From the NCBI GenBank assembly GCA_029858255.1, contig JAOUFJ010000012.1, positions 1-64,000 of the forward strand: 64,000 nucleotides of DNA, given 5' to 3'. Below, piece after piece: positions 25,420-34,269 of the stretch (positions within the stretch are counted from its first letter, which is position 1; each line of letters starts with the position of its first letter). The translations under genes and the position numbers were made by a program. The stretch comes from a candidate division WOR-3 bacterium. Lineage in GTDB: Bacteria; Hydrothermota; Tepidihabitantia; SM23-42. The notes beneath the pieces are model-generated. The model did no database searches. It was not told the origin of the DNA and saw only the letters and a program-made list of their open reading frames with translations.

Positions 25420-25439
25420 TTATCATTTTGTAACCAGCC

Positions 25440-27476
25440 ATGCGTAAGAGTCAGGAATATAAGAGAGCCGAGGAGATCCTGAGAGAAGAGACAGGACGTG
25501 TAAGAAACAAGAGGCCGACCGATAGAATTATTGTTTCATCGGTTGCGGTATGCTGGGCTCTTTTTCAACTTGCGCTGCCCCGATTCATCATACTGGACAG
25601 CGTGACAATAAGGGCTGTCCATCTGGCATTTGCGGTTGTCCTTGTGTTCCTCACGATTCCGATGTTTAAACGCAAGACCAGAATCAAATCATTGAGCACG
25701 ACAAAATACATCCCAACAATTGACTTTGTTTTCGCGGCGGTCGCGTGCCTGGCAGTATTGTATATTGTCATCGACTGGACCGGGATAGCGATGCGCGCCG
25801 GCGTGCCCAGTTCGAGAGATATTGTGATGAGCATAGGTTTGATCCTCGTTGTTTTCGAGGCTTCAAGGCGGGTCATTGGGCTGCCTCTGGTCGTGATCGC
25901 TATTCTGTTCACGCTCTATTCTTTCTTTGCTCCGTACATGCCTTCGGTTTTTGCCTTGCGGGGCGTGTCGCTGGAGAAATATCTGAGTCAGGTTGCCCTG
26001 TCAACCGAGGGCATTTACGGGATCCCTCTTGATGTCTCTGCCAATACCGTGTTTCTATTCGTGCTCTTGGGAGCCATGCTCGAACGCGCCGGTGCGGTCC
26101 GCTTTTTCAATGATCTTGCGATCTCGCTACTCGGCAAATTCAAAGGCGGTCCGGCAAAGGCCGCGTTCGTGGCGAGCGGGTTCACCGGTTTGGTATCAGG
26201 TTCGAGTATCGCCAACGTGGTAACAACCGGCACATTCACGATACCGTTGATGAAAAAGGTTGGGTATCCAGGCAAGATCGCGGCAGCAACCGAAGTCGCC
26301 GCAAGCACGAACGGCCAGCTCATGCCGCCGATCATGGGCGCCGCGGCATTCATCATTGCGGAATACCTGAGTGTGCCATATCTTGCGGTCGTAAAGGCGG
26401 CGGCAATACCGGCATTCGTATCTTATTTTGCCTTATTCTACTTGACGCATCTGGAGGCTTCGAAACTGGGGATGAAGGGATTGCCGAAATCTGACATCCC
26501 GCGTTTTGGCGCGGTAATGAAGAGCGGTTTTTACTATCTGATCCCGTTGTTTCTTTTGATATACGAATTGATGGTTGTGCGCCACACGCCAAAGCTCGCG
26601 GCATTCAACGCGATCGTGGTGCTGGTGATCATCATAGTCATACGAGAGGTGAGCAAGGCCCGAATGAAGCGAAGCAATGTAGCACGGTCATTGCTAAAGG
26701 CAGTGAAGACAATCGGTAATGGGCTGATTGCCGGCTCGCGTAATATGCTCACGGTCGCTCTGGCCACGGCATGTGCCGGAATAGTCGTAGGTATCGTTAC
26801 CATGGGTATTGGGAGCATGATCGTGCAGGTTGTCGAAATACTCTCGGCCGGTAATCTTTTCCTGTTACTTGTAATCACTGCTATTGCCAGTTTGCTAATC
26901 GGCATGGGCCTGCCGACTACGGCAACCTATATTGTCATGGCATCGATCACAGTACCGGTGATAATAAAGTTGAGCGCACGGGGTGTGGTCGATTTTGTGC
27001 CGGCAATGGCGGCTCATTTGTTCTGCTTCTATTTCGGGATACTTGCCGATGACACGCCACCAGTCGGTCTGGCTGCTTACAGCGCCGCGGCCATTGCAAA
27101 ATCTGACCCGATACAGACCGGCATAAAGGGGTTCATGTATGACCTGAGGACCGCGGTGATACCGTTCATGTTTGTCTTCAATGCCGAACTCATACTCTTT
27201 GGAGTCCATAATCTTGCTCAGGCGATGTTGATCTTTGTGATGGCGATTTTTGGCGCATTTGCTTTTGCCAACGCAGTCCAGGGTTGGTTCATCACCAAGA
27301 ACAGGATATATGAAATGCCGTTATTCCTCGTCGCATCCGTGATATTCTTCTATCCGGCTCTGCTTACGAACCTGTTCAATCTAAGCCATGATTTGAGATA
27401 CTACATGTATTTTGTGGGGTTTGCGATCTACGGTTTTGCATACTTGATACAGAGATCGAGGAGAAAGGAAGTATGA
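25440..27476 (+). CDS. TAXI-type TRAP transporter fused permease (DctQ-DctM)
   Basis: 678 residues with many membrane segments. The first 190 residues carry the small DctQ-like four-segment part. The rest is the DctM-type domain with the hallmark GLVSGSSIANVVTTGTF near residue 258, EVAASTNGQLMPPIMGA and GMGLPTTATYIV. A cytoplasmic basic N-terminus precedes. It uses an ion gradient to import the solute delivered by the TAXI protein upstream. The start has no clear ribosome site. Confidence 0.93.
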   Translation: MRKSQEYKRAEEILREETGRVRNKRPTDRIIVSSVAVCWALFQLALPRFIILDSVTIRAVHLAFAVVLVFLTIPMFKRKTRIKSLSTTKYIPTIDFVFAAVACLAVLYIVIDWTGIAMRAGVPSSRDIVMSIGLILVVFEASRRVIGLPLVVIAILFTLYSFFAPYMPSVFALRGVSLEKYLSQVALSTEGIYGIPLDVSANTVFLFVLLGAMLERAGAVRFFNDLAISLLGKFKGGPAKAAFVASGFTGLVSGSSIANVVTTGTFTIPLMKKVGYPGKIAAATEVAASTNGQLMPPIMGAAAFIIAEYLSVPYLAVVKAAAIPAFVSYFALFYLTHLEASKLGMKGLPKSDIPRFGAVMKSGFYYLIPLFLLIYELMVVRHTPKLAAFNAIVVLVIIIVIREVSKARMKRSNVARSLLKAVKTIGNGLIAGSRNMLTVALATACAGIVVGIVTMGIGSMIVQVVEILSAGNLFLLLVITAIASLLIGMGLPTTATYIVMASITVPVIIKLSARGVVDFVPAMAAHLFCFYFGILADDTPPVGLAAYSAAAIAKSDPIQTGIKGFMYDLRTAVIPFMFVFNAELILFGVHNLAQAMLIFVMAIFGAFAFANAVQGWFITKNRIYEMPLFLVASVIFFYPALLTNLFNLSHDLRYYMYFVGFAIYGFAYLIQRSRRKEV

Positions 27477-27577
27477 TGTCTGACCTTACGCATTACACAG
27501 TCGACCTTAAGGAGGTCCCTCGATTTACCTATGGTAAACTCGGGACACTGAATTTCACAATCAAATCGGAGATTTGA
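27473..27577 (+). CDS. Possible 34-residue protein coupled to the TRAP permease
   Basis: An ATG at 27473 overlaps the permease stop (ATGA), has AAAGGAAG upstream and opens a frame of 34 codons to TGA 27575. The product starts MMSDLTHYTVDLKEVPRF and is not hydrophobic. The coupling geometry copies that of real gene pairs in this window, but the reading frame is short and no homology can be claimed. Confidence 0.3.
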   Translation: MMSDLTHYTVDLKEVPRFTYGKLGTLNFTIKSEI

Positions 27578-27600
27578 GTGAAATTCGTGGGAGGTATTAT

Positions 27601-28092
27601 ATGCCAAAAAAATTAAAGGTGGGGGATAAGGCACCGGAATTCTGTCTGCCGGATGCCAATAATAAAAAAGTCTGTATTGATGAATTTAGAGGCAGGTGGC
27701 TCGTCCTTTATTTTTACCCAAGGGACAATACGAGCGGCTGCACCAAGGAAGCGGTTGATTTCACAGCCAATGTCAAGGATTTCAAGAAGATGAACGCAGC
27801 CGTTGTTGGTGTTAGCCCGGACTCGGTTACCAGTCACATGAATTTCATTAGTAAACACGATCTTGAGGTAATACTGCTGAGCGATCCCGAACATAAGGTC
27901 TTAGAAGAATACGGTGTCTGGCAGAAGAAAAGCATGTACGGCAGGGAATACTACGGTGTGGTCCGCACGACATTTGTCATAGATCCAAAGGGAAAGATAA
28001 AACAGAAATGGGAAAAGGTCAAGGTCGCCGGCCATGCCGACGCGGTCAAGGATTTTGTCGGCGTGAGCTGCCAGAGACCCATGAAAAAGTAG
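27601..28092 (+). CDS. Peroxiredoxin, BCP/PrxQ-like
   Basis: 163 residues from ATG 27601 (GGGAGG upstream); an in-frame GTG-type extension to 27574 is not needed. The peroxidatic Cys lies in YPRDNTSGCTKEA near residue 47. The resolving Cys found five residues later in classic BCP is absent (Val/Asp there); a Cys near the C-terminus (VSCQRP) or an outside thiol may replace it. It should reduce hydroperoxides in the cytoplasm. It opens a run of small redox and methyltransferase genes. Confidence 0.9.
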   Translation: MPKKLKVGDKAPEFCLPDANNKKVCIDEFRGRWLVLYFYPRDNTSGCTKEAVDFTANVKDFKKMNAAVVGVSPDSVTSHMNFISKHDLEVILLSDPEHKVLEEYGVWQKKSMYGREYYGVVRTTFVIDPKGKIKQKWEKVKVAGHADAVKDFVGVSCQRPMKK

Positions 28093-28113
28093 CACCACTT
28101 TGAGGAGAAGAGT

Positions 28114-28902
28114 TTGGAAGTAATAGAAAAATCATGGAATGAATTCTGGGCATATTACTGGCGCGTTGAAGACCGCCATCGTATTCCGGGTATCTTTGAA
28201 TGGGATGAAAAAATCGTCAAATTCATCGAGCATGTTTGTCAGCTGAAACCACCGGCACGTATTCTGGACCTGGCATGTGGTGGTGGTGATCAGGCAAAGG
28301 TTTTTGCCCAGAAAGGTTATGAAGTGGTAGGTGTCGATATCGCGCCGTCGCTTATCGAATTTGCACAGCAGCAATTCTCGAAGGATAAACTGAAAGGCGA
28401 TTTCATTGTCGGCGACATGCGTGATATTGAATACGATGCTGAATTCGATGCCTGTGTCATCCTGAGCGGTTCATTTGGGTTTTTTGGCGATGTTGAGGAC
28501 CAGAAATTACTGTGTTCGATAAATAAAGCGCTGAAGAAGGGCGGTAAGGTCTTCATCATGTTCATATCGGCGAGCCAGCAAGTGGATCACAAGAGAACAT
28601 GGATAGAACTTGATGATCATTGGGAGCTCGAGGAAACCTGGTTCGACGCAGAAACATGCACTCATTGCGGCACGAGTGTCATCATTCGAAAAGATGGTAC
28701 GGTGATCGTACCCAAAGAGGAGTCAGGATATAACGCAAATGAACGAATACGCTGCTACACGCTACCCGAGATGCGTGCGATGTTTTCCAACGCCGGGCTT
28801 GAATACTCGGCTTCGTATTCCAGCCGGCATCTCGACGTACCGCCAAAACCGTTGCCAAGGGGTGCAATACATAATATCGTGGTTGGTGAACGGAAGATTT
28901 GA
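28114..28902 (+). CDS. Class I SAM-dependent methyltransferase
   Basis: 262 residues from a TTG preceded by GAGGAG. Motif I ILDLACGGGDQAKVFA is near residue 50; the acidic VVGVDIAPSLIEFA and FIVGDMRDIEY follow; the post-motif FDACVILSGSFGFF is typical of Methyltransf_25-type enzymes. It has a CTHCG pair that might bind metal. The acceptor is unknown. A second methyltransferase of similar layout is at 30214. Confidence 0.87.
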   Translation: MEVIEKSWNEFWAYYWRVEDRHRIPGIFEWDEKIVKFIEHVCQLKPPARILDLACGGGDQAKVFAQKGYEVVGVDIAPSLIEFAQQQFSKDKLKGDFIVGDMRDIEYDAEFDACVILSGSFGFFGDVEDQKLLCSINKALKKGGKVFIMFISASQQVDHKRTWIELDDHWELEETWFDAETCTHCGTSVIIRKDGTVIVPKEESGYNANERIRCYTLPEMRAMFSNAGLEYSASYSSRHLDVPPKPLPRGAIHNIVVGERKI

Positions 28903-28924
28903 AAGATGCAAAAGGAGGAGTGTT

Positions 28925-29359
28925 ATGGGTAATAGTATTGAAGAAATAAAGAAGGAAGTGTGGGCATATTTCAAGGATATGCAGGTCATTTACCTGGCAA
29001 CGGTGGAGGGTGATATGCCCAGGGTGAGACCGGTCACGCTTATCCATTATGACAAGAAAATGTGGGTAACTACTGGTTCCGGTGATAACAAGATAAAACA
29101 AATAGAGGAAAACGATAACATTGAGTTCTGTCTATTGGTGAGTGCAGGCGAGAATAGTGGATACGTGCGTTGTAAGGGCACAGCAGAGATCGTTAAGGAT
29201 ACCGATACCCGGAAACTGCTCGCTGATAATACACCATTTTTCAAACAGTTCTGGAAGGACACAGATGATCCCGGATATGCTCTGCTCCGGATACATACCC
29301 GCGACATTGAGTATCTCAAACCAGGCAGCTTGAAAACTGAGCATTTCTCTGTAGTATGA
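28925..29359 (+). CDS. Pyridoxamine-5'-phosphate-oxidase-like flavin-binding protein
   Basis: 144 residues from ATG 28925, with AAAGGAGGAG upstream. The split-barrel pattern is clear: IYLATVEGDMPRVRPVTLIHYDKKMWVTTGSGDNKIKQI, then IEFCLLVS and GYVRCKGTAEIV. Such proteins bind FMN or related cofactors and reduce small substrates; the true PNPOx signature for pyridoxal phosphate synthesis is not present. It sits between a methyltransferase and a DUF3052 gene. Confidence 0.85.
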   Translation: MGNSIEEIKKEVWAYFKDMQVIYLATVEGDMPRVRPVTLIHYDKKMWVTTGSGDNKIKQIEENDNIEFCLLVSAGENSGYVRCKGTAEIVKDTDTRKLLADNTPFFKQFWKDTDDPGYALLRIHTRDIEYLKPGSLKTEHFSVV

Positions 29360-29392
29360 GTATTATGCTCAAGGCGTAGTGATCGCAAGCAG

Positions 29393-30178
29393 ATGAAAAT
29401 GAAGAAGGTATGTTTGTTCCACAGGCATCGAGAAGAGGTCGAACAGATAATCCCTGAACTGAATAAGGCAGGCTATCTTATTGAGCATTCCGATGTAAGT
29501 CCTGCTGCTCTACGAAGATTAAAGGAAAATCCCCCGGCCGCTGTGATTATCGACCTGACACACGCGCCGTCTGGAGGTCGGGACGTCGGCATTTATGTAC
29601 GCCATTATAGGGCGACGCGCCTTGTGCCCATTATTTTTGCAGGCGGCACGCCAGAAAAGGTTGCAAAGGTCAAGGAACACATACCCGACGCGGTGTACAC
29701 AGAATGGAGGACGGTCAGGCGTGATTTGAAACATGCCATCTTGCATCCACCGGTTGCACCGGTGGCGCCTGATTCGCTGCTTGCCGGATATTCGGGTATT
29801 CCGCTGGTTAAAAAACTGGGTATCAAGCCGAACACAATCGTTACTCTTATTGACGCGCCCCATGATTTTGATAGATTATTACTTTCGATGCCGGCCGGGG
29901 TAATACTACGGAAGCGGTTCAGTAAGCAAAATGACCTGATCATCTGGTTCGTGAAGTCACGGAAAGTTTTGCAGAAGCGTGTGGGGGATATTTCCAAACG
30001 CGTCGGAAATGCTGGATTATGGATCGTCTGGCCAAAGAAGAGTTCGCATATTCCTTCTGATCTGTCGCAGAGATTGGTGCGTGAAGCGGGGCTCAATGCT
30101 GGTCTCGTTGACTACAAGGTTTGTGCGATTGACAGAACGTGGGCAGGATTGAAATTCTCGGTTCGGAAAACCAGGTAG
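29393..30178 (+). CDS. Pseudo-receiver domain fused to a DUF3052-like domain
   Basis: 261 residues. The first 120 look like a response-regulator receiver fold, with an Asp at the end of strand 3 (AVIIDLTH) but no acidic pair in the first loop (FHRHREE) and neither the usual Thr/Ser nor the Lys later on, so normal phosphorylation is doubtful. Residues about 128-261 match DUF3052: GYSGIPLVKKLGIKPNT, LWIVWPKKSS and GLVDYKVCAIDRTWAGLKF. Function of the DUF is unknown. This pairing of domains is uncommon to me. Confidence 0.78.
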   Translation: MKMKKVCLFHRHREEVEQIIPELNKAGYLIEHSDVSPAALRRLKENPPAAVIIDLTHAPSGGRDVGIYVRHYRATRLVPIIFAGGTPEKVAKVKEHIPDAVYTEWRTVRRDLKHAILHPPVAPVAPDSLLAGYSGIPLVKKLGIKPNTIVTLIDAPHDFDRLLLSMPAGVILRKRFSKQNDLIIWFVKSRKVLQKRVGDISKRVGNAGLWIVWPKKSSHIPSDLSQRLVREAGLNAGLVDYKVCAIDRTWAGLKFSVRKTR

Positions 30179-30213
30179 CAGATCCTTTCTTGATGCTGCA
30201 AGAGGGAGGTTGA

Positions 30214-30987
30214 ATGAAACATTGGACAGAAAAATTCTTTGTCAGAAAACCTGAGTTGTGGCTGCATTTTCTCGACAGAGGCTGGCAGCGTAATAAACTT
30301 ACCGTACGAGCGATAGCAAAGATCTTAAGAAAACATGGTATCGCCAGAGGGCGTCTGCTTGATATCGCTTGCGGCAATGGCCGGATATGTATTCCAATGG
30401 CGAAAAAAGGTTACAGCATCACCGGCATAGACATCAGTTCTCTTTATATTGCTGATGCGAAGAAAAGGGCCGTCAGAAGCCGGGTGAAAATCGAATTTAT
30501 CTGCGGCGATATGAGAAAACTCCCTCGTTTAGTGCGCGGCAAATTTGATGCAGTCTTCAGTGTGTGGACATCGATCGGCTATTATGATAAAAAAGCGGAC
30601 GAAGGGCTGTTTAGAACGGTCGCACGGCGTATGAAGAAGGGGGCTTTGTTCTTGGTTTTCAATACGATGTCGCAAGAGTATTTGCTGCAGCACTATTGTA
30701 CTCATATGTTCAATGAAACCGACAAGTATGTAGTATTGCACAAGGACAATAGATTTGACCGCTACCGTTCCGAAAACATAGAGACCTGGGTATTCTATGA
30801 AAAAACCGGGAATGATTTGATATACGTTGACGAATTGAAGCTCAAATTGAGGATATACTCGCTCTCTGAACTGGTCGAAATGGCCGACAAGGCAGGTTTT
30901 GAATTCGTTGACGCCTATGATAGCCTGAAGGATTTGACACCGGCAAGACCGGATAGCACGATTAACGCGGTTTTTCGAAAGAGATAG
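30214..30987 (+). CDS. Class I SAM-dependent methyltransferase
   Basis: 257 residues, ATG with GAGGGAGG upstream. Motif I LLDIACGNGRICIPMA near residue 48, ITGIDISSLYIADAKKRA, then FICGDMRKLPR and FDAVFSVWTSIGYY. The C-terminus (LSELVEMADKAGFEFVDAYDSL) matches the substrate-side part of small-molecule methyltransferases. It resembles the enzyme encoded at 28114 but is not a close copy. Acceptor unknown. Confidence 0.87.
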   Translation: MKHWTEKFFVRKPELWLHFLDRGWQRNKLTVRAIAKILRKHGIARGRLLDIACGNGRICIPMAKKGYSITGIDISSLYIADAKKRAVRSRVKIEFICGDMRKLPRLVRGKFDAVFSVWTSIGYYDKKADEGLFRTVARRMKKGALFLVFNTMSQEYLLQHYCTHMFNETDKYVVLHKDNRFDRYRSENIETWVFYEKTGNDLIYVDELKLKLRIYSLSELVEMADKAGFEFVDAYDSLKDLTPARPDSTINAVFRKR

Positions 30988-31009
30988 GTTCAAATGAGGA
31001 GGATTTTGG

Positions 31010-31957
31010 ATGAATAAGGACAAAATACCATCGCATCACGGATACAAGGAGAAAAAGAAAGGGCGTTTTCCCAATGCGACCATGAAATTGCTTGTGCAAA
31101 GGGCGAGCTGCCGTAACTTTGCCAATAAGAAAATACCGAAGAGCGTATTGGATATGATCCTGGAAACAGGTACACACGCTGCAACCGGCGGCAATCTACA
31201 GCCGTATTCGATCATAAAGATCGAGACGAAGGAAAAAAGGGAAAAACTCGCAAAGATGTGCTATCAGAATTTCATCGCAAAGGCACCGGTGAGTTTGATT
31301 TTCTGTATTGACTGGCGCCGACTCCAGAGATGGGCAGAGATTGAGAAGGCGCCCTTTACAGCTACCAGTAGTTTCCGGCACTTCTGGATCTCATTCCAGG
31401 ATACGATCATATGCGCACAGAACATCTGTACTGCTGCTGACTCATTTGGTCTGGGTTCAGTATATATCGGTACGATAATGGACTTGATGCGTGAGGTGCG
31501 CGAGATGTTTGAACTTCCAAAGGGTGTATTACCTGTTGTTTTATTATGCCTTGGATATCCGAAATCCAAACCATTGGTAAGAAGAAAATTGGGAAGGGAA
31601 GTAATTGTCCACGATGAAAAATATCATGAGATGAGCAATGGGGCATTGAAGAATGCATACGGTGAGAAGTATCATCATGCAAAGATAGAGACTACGGATG
31701 AACGGCTTAAGAGAATGCGTGAAGTCTGTCAAAAGGTCCACGGCAAATCTTTTGCAGATAAGTGTCTGTATCGCATAAAGCAGAATGGTTTCATCAACGT
31801 AGCCCAGCGTTATTTTGGCCTTCATTATGCAGCAGATATCATGCCCGATGGCAACGAGGATTTCATAAAAACAATGAAGGAATTCGGATTCGATTGGTTT
31901 GAGAGATTCAAGCCGAAAAGGTATCCGAACCGATATAAAATCAAGGAGGAAAAATGA
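31010..31957 (+). CDS. Nitroreductase-family protein
   Basis: 315 residues, ATG preceded by GAGGAGG. FMN-binding signatures: RASCRNFANKKIP near residue 30, GTHAATGGNLQPYSI, and later ICAQNICTAADSFGLGSVYIG and LCLGYPKSKP. The long C-terminal extension of some 110 residues is rich in basic and aromatic residues. It likely carries out NAD(P)H-dependent reduction of a small substrate in the cytoplasm. Its stop overlaps the next ATG by 4 bp. Confidence 0.87.
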   Translation: MNKDKIPSHHGYKEKKKGRFPNATMKLLVQRASCRNFANKKIPKSVLDMILETGTHAATGGNLQPYSIIKIETKEKREKLAKMCYQNFIAKAPVSLIFCIDWRRLQRWAEIEKAPFTATSSFRHFWISFQDTIICAQNICTAADSFGLGSVYIGTIMDLMREVREMFELPKGVLPVVLLCLGYPKSKPLVRRKLGREVIVHDEKYHEMSNGALKNAYGEKYHHAKIETTDERLKRMREVCQKVHGKSFADKCLYRIKQNGFINVAQRYFGLHYAADIMPDGNEDFIKTMKEFGFDWFERFKPKRYPNRYKIKEEK

Positions 31958-32244
31958 AGGAAAAGAAGGCGAACGACCAGGAAAGTTACGAGCGAGCTAA
32001 GAAACGTGTAGAAGAATTGAAATCCTTCTACTCTCATCTATTTGTGTACCTGGCAGTAAATGCGGGTTTGTTTCTTCTGAATATCTTGACATCACCGAGT
32101 CACCTGTGGTTCTACTGGCCGCTCATTGGTTGGGGTATCGGCTTGGCTATTCACGGGTTGAGTGTTTTCGGCACACAAAAGATGCTTGGTAAGGATTGGG
32201 AAGAAAGGAAAATACAAGAGCTGATGGAAAAGGAGAAGAAGTGA
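31954..32244 (+). CDS. Small 2TM-domain membrane protein
   Basis: 96 residues: a charged helical N-terminus, two membrane segments (about 30-47 and 55-72) and a charged tail. The pattern ERAKKRVEELKSFYSHLFVYLAVN, LWFYWPLIGWGIGLAIHGL is that of the 2TM domain family, also found at the N-terminus of some histidine kinases. Its role is unknown. It overlaps genes on both sides by 4 bp. Confidence 0.85.
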   Translation: MKEKKANDQESYERAKKRVEELKSFYSHLFVYLAVNAGLFLLNILTSPSHLWFYWPLIGWGIGLAIHGLSVFGTQKMLGKDWEERKIQELMEKEKK

Positions 32245-32711
32245 ACGAGAATGCCATAATTGCGTACGAGACGAAAAGTGGTGTGACTGGTGAATCGGCG
32301 GAGATCATCGCTGGCGTGTTGCGTGGGAAATACGGGTTTGAGGTGGATGTCGTGAATCTGAAGGACAATCCAAAACCTGATCTGACCCAGTATAAGAATA
32401 TTTTCATCGGCAGTGGCATTCGCGTGGGCAGGTGGTACGGACGGGCGAAGAAGCTCCTCAATGGTGATTTCGGAGGCAAGAATGTCGTTGTGTTCGTTTC
32501 GGCATGCTCGGCAGGTGATCCCAAAACCCATGATGAGGCAGTTGGTAAGTATCTGAAAGATGTCCTGGCGAAATACCCGAAGGTAAAGCCGGTAGCGGCT
32601 GCGGCCTTTGGCGGACGCATGAAGATGCTCGGTAAGGTCCAGTCAGATACCTGTGATCCAGAGAAGGTTCGTGTATGGGCCGAGGAGGTCGGTGCAAAGT
32701 TAGGAAAATGA
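32241..32711 (+). CDS. Flavodoxin-domain protein (HemG/FldA-like)
   Basis: 156 residues from GTG 32241, which overlaps the 2TM gene stop (GTGA) and has AAGGAGAAG upstream. AIIAYETKSGVTGESAEIIA is the FMN-phosphate loop, and FIGSGIRVGRWYG and VVVFVSACSAGDP are the isoalloxazine loops, as in menaquinone-dependent protoporphyrinogen oxidase-like flavodoxins. It probably carries electrons for a reductase such as the nitroreductase next to it. Confidence 0.83.
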   Translation: MNENAIIAYETKSGVTGESAEIIAGVLRGKYGFEVDVVNLKDNPKPDLTQYKNIFIGSGIRVGRWYGRAKKLLNGDFGGKNVVVFVSACSAGDPKTHDEAVGKYLKDVLAKYPKVKPVAAAAFGGRMKMLGKVQSDTCDPEKVRVWAEEVGAKLGK

Positions 32712-32772
32712 TGATTTCTTTAGAATCCGTCGTGATATATCTTATTGCAGTCTGTTCATTTCCGGAGGTCTC

Positions 32773-33267
32773 ATGAATATTGACTCGAGAGTTTTTTCTG
32801 TGATACAGGCGATGTTATCGCCCGCGGTAATGATATCATGCTCAGGCCTGTTGCTCCTTGCCTTGACTCCCAAACTGGGCAGGGTCATAGATAGGATCCG
32901 TCTCCTGAACCAGGAGAAGACGAGTATTGCCAAAAAAACAACGCTGGCCGATATTGATACCGAACGTCTCCAAAGCATTGAACATCAGACCGAAATGCTG
33001 GTGTCCAGGGCGCAGCTACTGAAACGATCGAGCGGTGCAACACTTCTGGCCATTCTGTTCTTTGTAGTTACGTCCGCGTTCATCGGTTTATCATACGTAT
33101 CGGGGCTGCATCTGGTTACACTGACGCTCATTGCGTTTATGGTGGGAATGTTTTTTGTTTTTGCTGGGGTAGGTTTTGCCTATTGGGAAATCCGCATTTC
33201 CCACAACACGATAAAAGAGGAGATTGAGGTATCGAGGACAATTGTCAGCCGTCTACTTCATAAATAA
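32773..33267 (+). CDS. DUF2721 membrane protein
   Basis: 164 residues. There are three hydrophobic segments (about 15-35, 88-110 and 115-135), the first followed by LGRVIDRIRLLNQE and the coiled stretch typical of DUF2721. Function unknown. The Shine-Dalgarno GGAGGT precedes the ATG, and the gene ends the run that began at 27601. Confidence 0.8.
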   Translation: MNIDSRVFSVIQAMLSPAVMISCSGLLLLALTPKLGRVIDRIRLLNQEKTSIAKKTTLADIDTERLQSIEHQTEMLVSRAQLLKRSSGATLLAILFFVVTSAFIGLSYVSGLHLVTLTLIAFMVGMFFVFAGVGFAYWEIRISHNTIKEEIEVSRTIVSRLLHK

Positions 33268-33297
33268 CCTGTTTCTTTAATTGTTGGGTCTGGTTTT

Positions 33298-33486
33298 TTA
33301 GCCGCCGAGTATCCTCGCAGGCAGCATGATTATTGCCCTGAAGACCGATAGTACACCGTTCACTGCTATGCCGAACAACCTGAATGGCAGCAGGATAAGC
33401 CAGATAACAGGGTATAGTAGCAGAACCATTATTGCCAACGGCCAGCAGAGAACAAAAAGTATTAACCAAAGCAGAATCCTTATCAA
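33298..33486 (-). CDS. Small hydrophobic membrane protein
   Basis: 62 residues from a TTG. Two membrane stretches (LLWLILFVLCWPLAIMVLLLYPVIWLILL) are followed by a basic amphipathic end. AAAGGAGA lies 6 nt before the start, and a consensus-like promoter (TTGACA-16-TAGAAT) sits a further few nt upstream, which supports a real gene. It converges with the DUF2721 gene. Family unknown. Confidence 0.65.
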   Translation of the reverse strand: MIRILLWLILFVLCWPLAIMVLLLYPVIWLILLPFRLFGIAVNGVLSVFRAIIMLPARILGG

Positions 33487-33506
33487 GAAGTATCTCCTTT
33501 AGTAGA

Positions 33507-33534
33507 ATTCTATTCCCTTTTCACAAAATGTCAA
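33507..33534 (-). promoter_or_regulatory. Promoter of the small membrane-protein gene
   Basis: TTGACA (33534-33529) and TAGAAT (33512-33507) on the minus strand are separated by 16 bp, directly upstream of AAAGGAGA. Confidence 0.6.
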
Positions 33535-33672
33535 CACTTTTTGTTTGTCGACACTCGTTGTAGTATTGAAAGATTATTCAGCAGCGGGTGAAGAGTGGCT
33601 GGATTTCTCTATACGTCGACCTCGAGTCTGGTAAACTTCCTTCAATTATGTATAATAATGTATCCATCGAAT

Positions 33673-34269
33673 ATGAATAATAAGAAGAAATTGCTTCTTG
33701 CTTCGAAATCGCCCCGTAGGCTACATCTTCTTGGTAGTATTGTGCCTGAAGACAGGATCGTGGTTATTGAGAGTAATATCGAGGAGAGATACGAACCGGG
33801 TGAGAACGCGGAGACTTTCTGCGAAAGAGTAGCCCGGAAAAAAGCGGCAGCGGTGTGGCGAAAATATGAAGGTGTCCAGGAGGATATTGCCGCCGTGATC
33901 GGTGCCGACACCGTAATATGGTACGGAAAGCATATTATTGGACAGCCGAAGGATGCAATTGACGCAATGCACATACTCAGGGAACTGAGTGGGAACTGTC
34001 ATGAAGTCATCACCGGCGTTGCCGTATTCATTCCTTCTTGCGCGCGTTTTATCACTTTTGTTGTGCGAAGTAAAGTATGGATGCGGAAAGTTGATGAAAA
34101 GACGATAGAGGAATACGCGGCCACCGGTGAACCAATGGATAAAGCTGGTGCTTACGCGATACAGGGAAAAGGAAGAGTTTTGGTGGCGAAATACGAAGGG
34201 AGTTATTCCAACATCGTCGGGCTGCCGATCGAAGAGTTAAAAAAAGTCCTGGAAGGTGTAATCTCGTGA
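33673..34269 (+). CDS. maf: Maf-family nucleoside triphosphate pyrophosphatase
   Basis: 198 residues from ATG 33673; an in-frame ATG at 33658 is also possible. KKLLLASKSPRRLHLL opens the protein, followed by the Maf signatures SNIEERYEPGE, VIGADTVIWYG and GAYAIQGKGRVLVAKYEGSYSNIVGLP. Maf proteins hydrolyse non-canonical or methylated NTPs to monophosphates. No Shine-Dalgarno is visible; a TATAAT at 33651-33656 lies just upstream, but its -35 is weak. The stop overlaps the next GTG by 4 bp. Confidence 0.9.
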   Translation: MNNKKKLLLASKSPRRLHLLGSIVPEDRIVVIESNIEERYEPGENAETFCERVARKKAAAVWRKYEGVQEDIAAVIGADTVIWYGKHIIGQPKDAIDAMHILRELSGNCHEVITGVAVFIPSCARFITFVVRSKVWMRKVDEKTIEEYAATGEPMDKAGAYAIQGKGRVLVAKYEGSYSNIVGLPIEELKKVLEGVIS

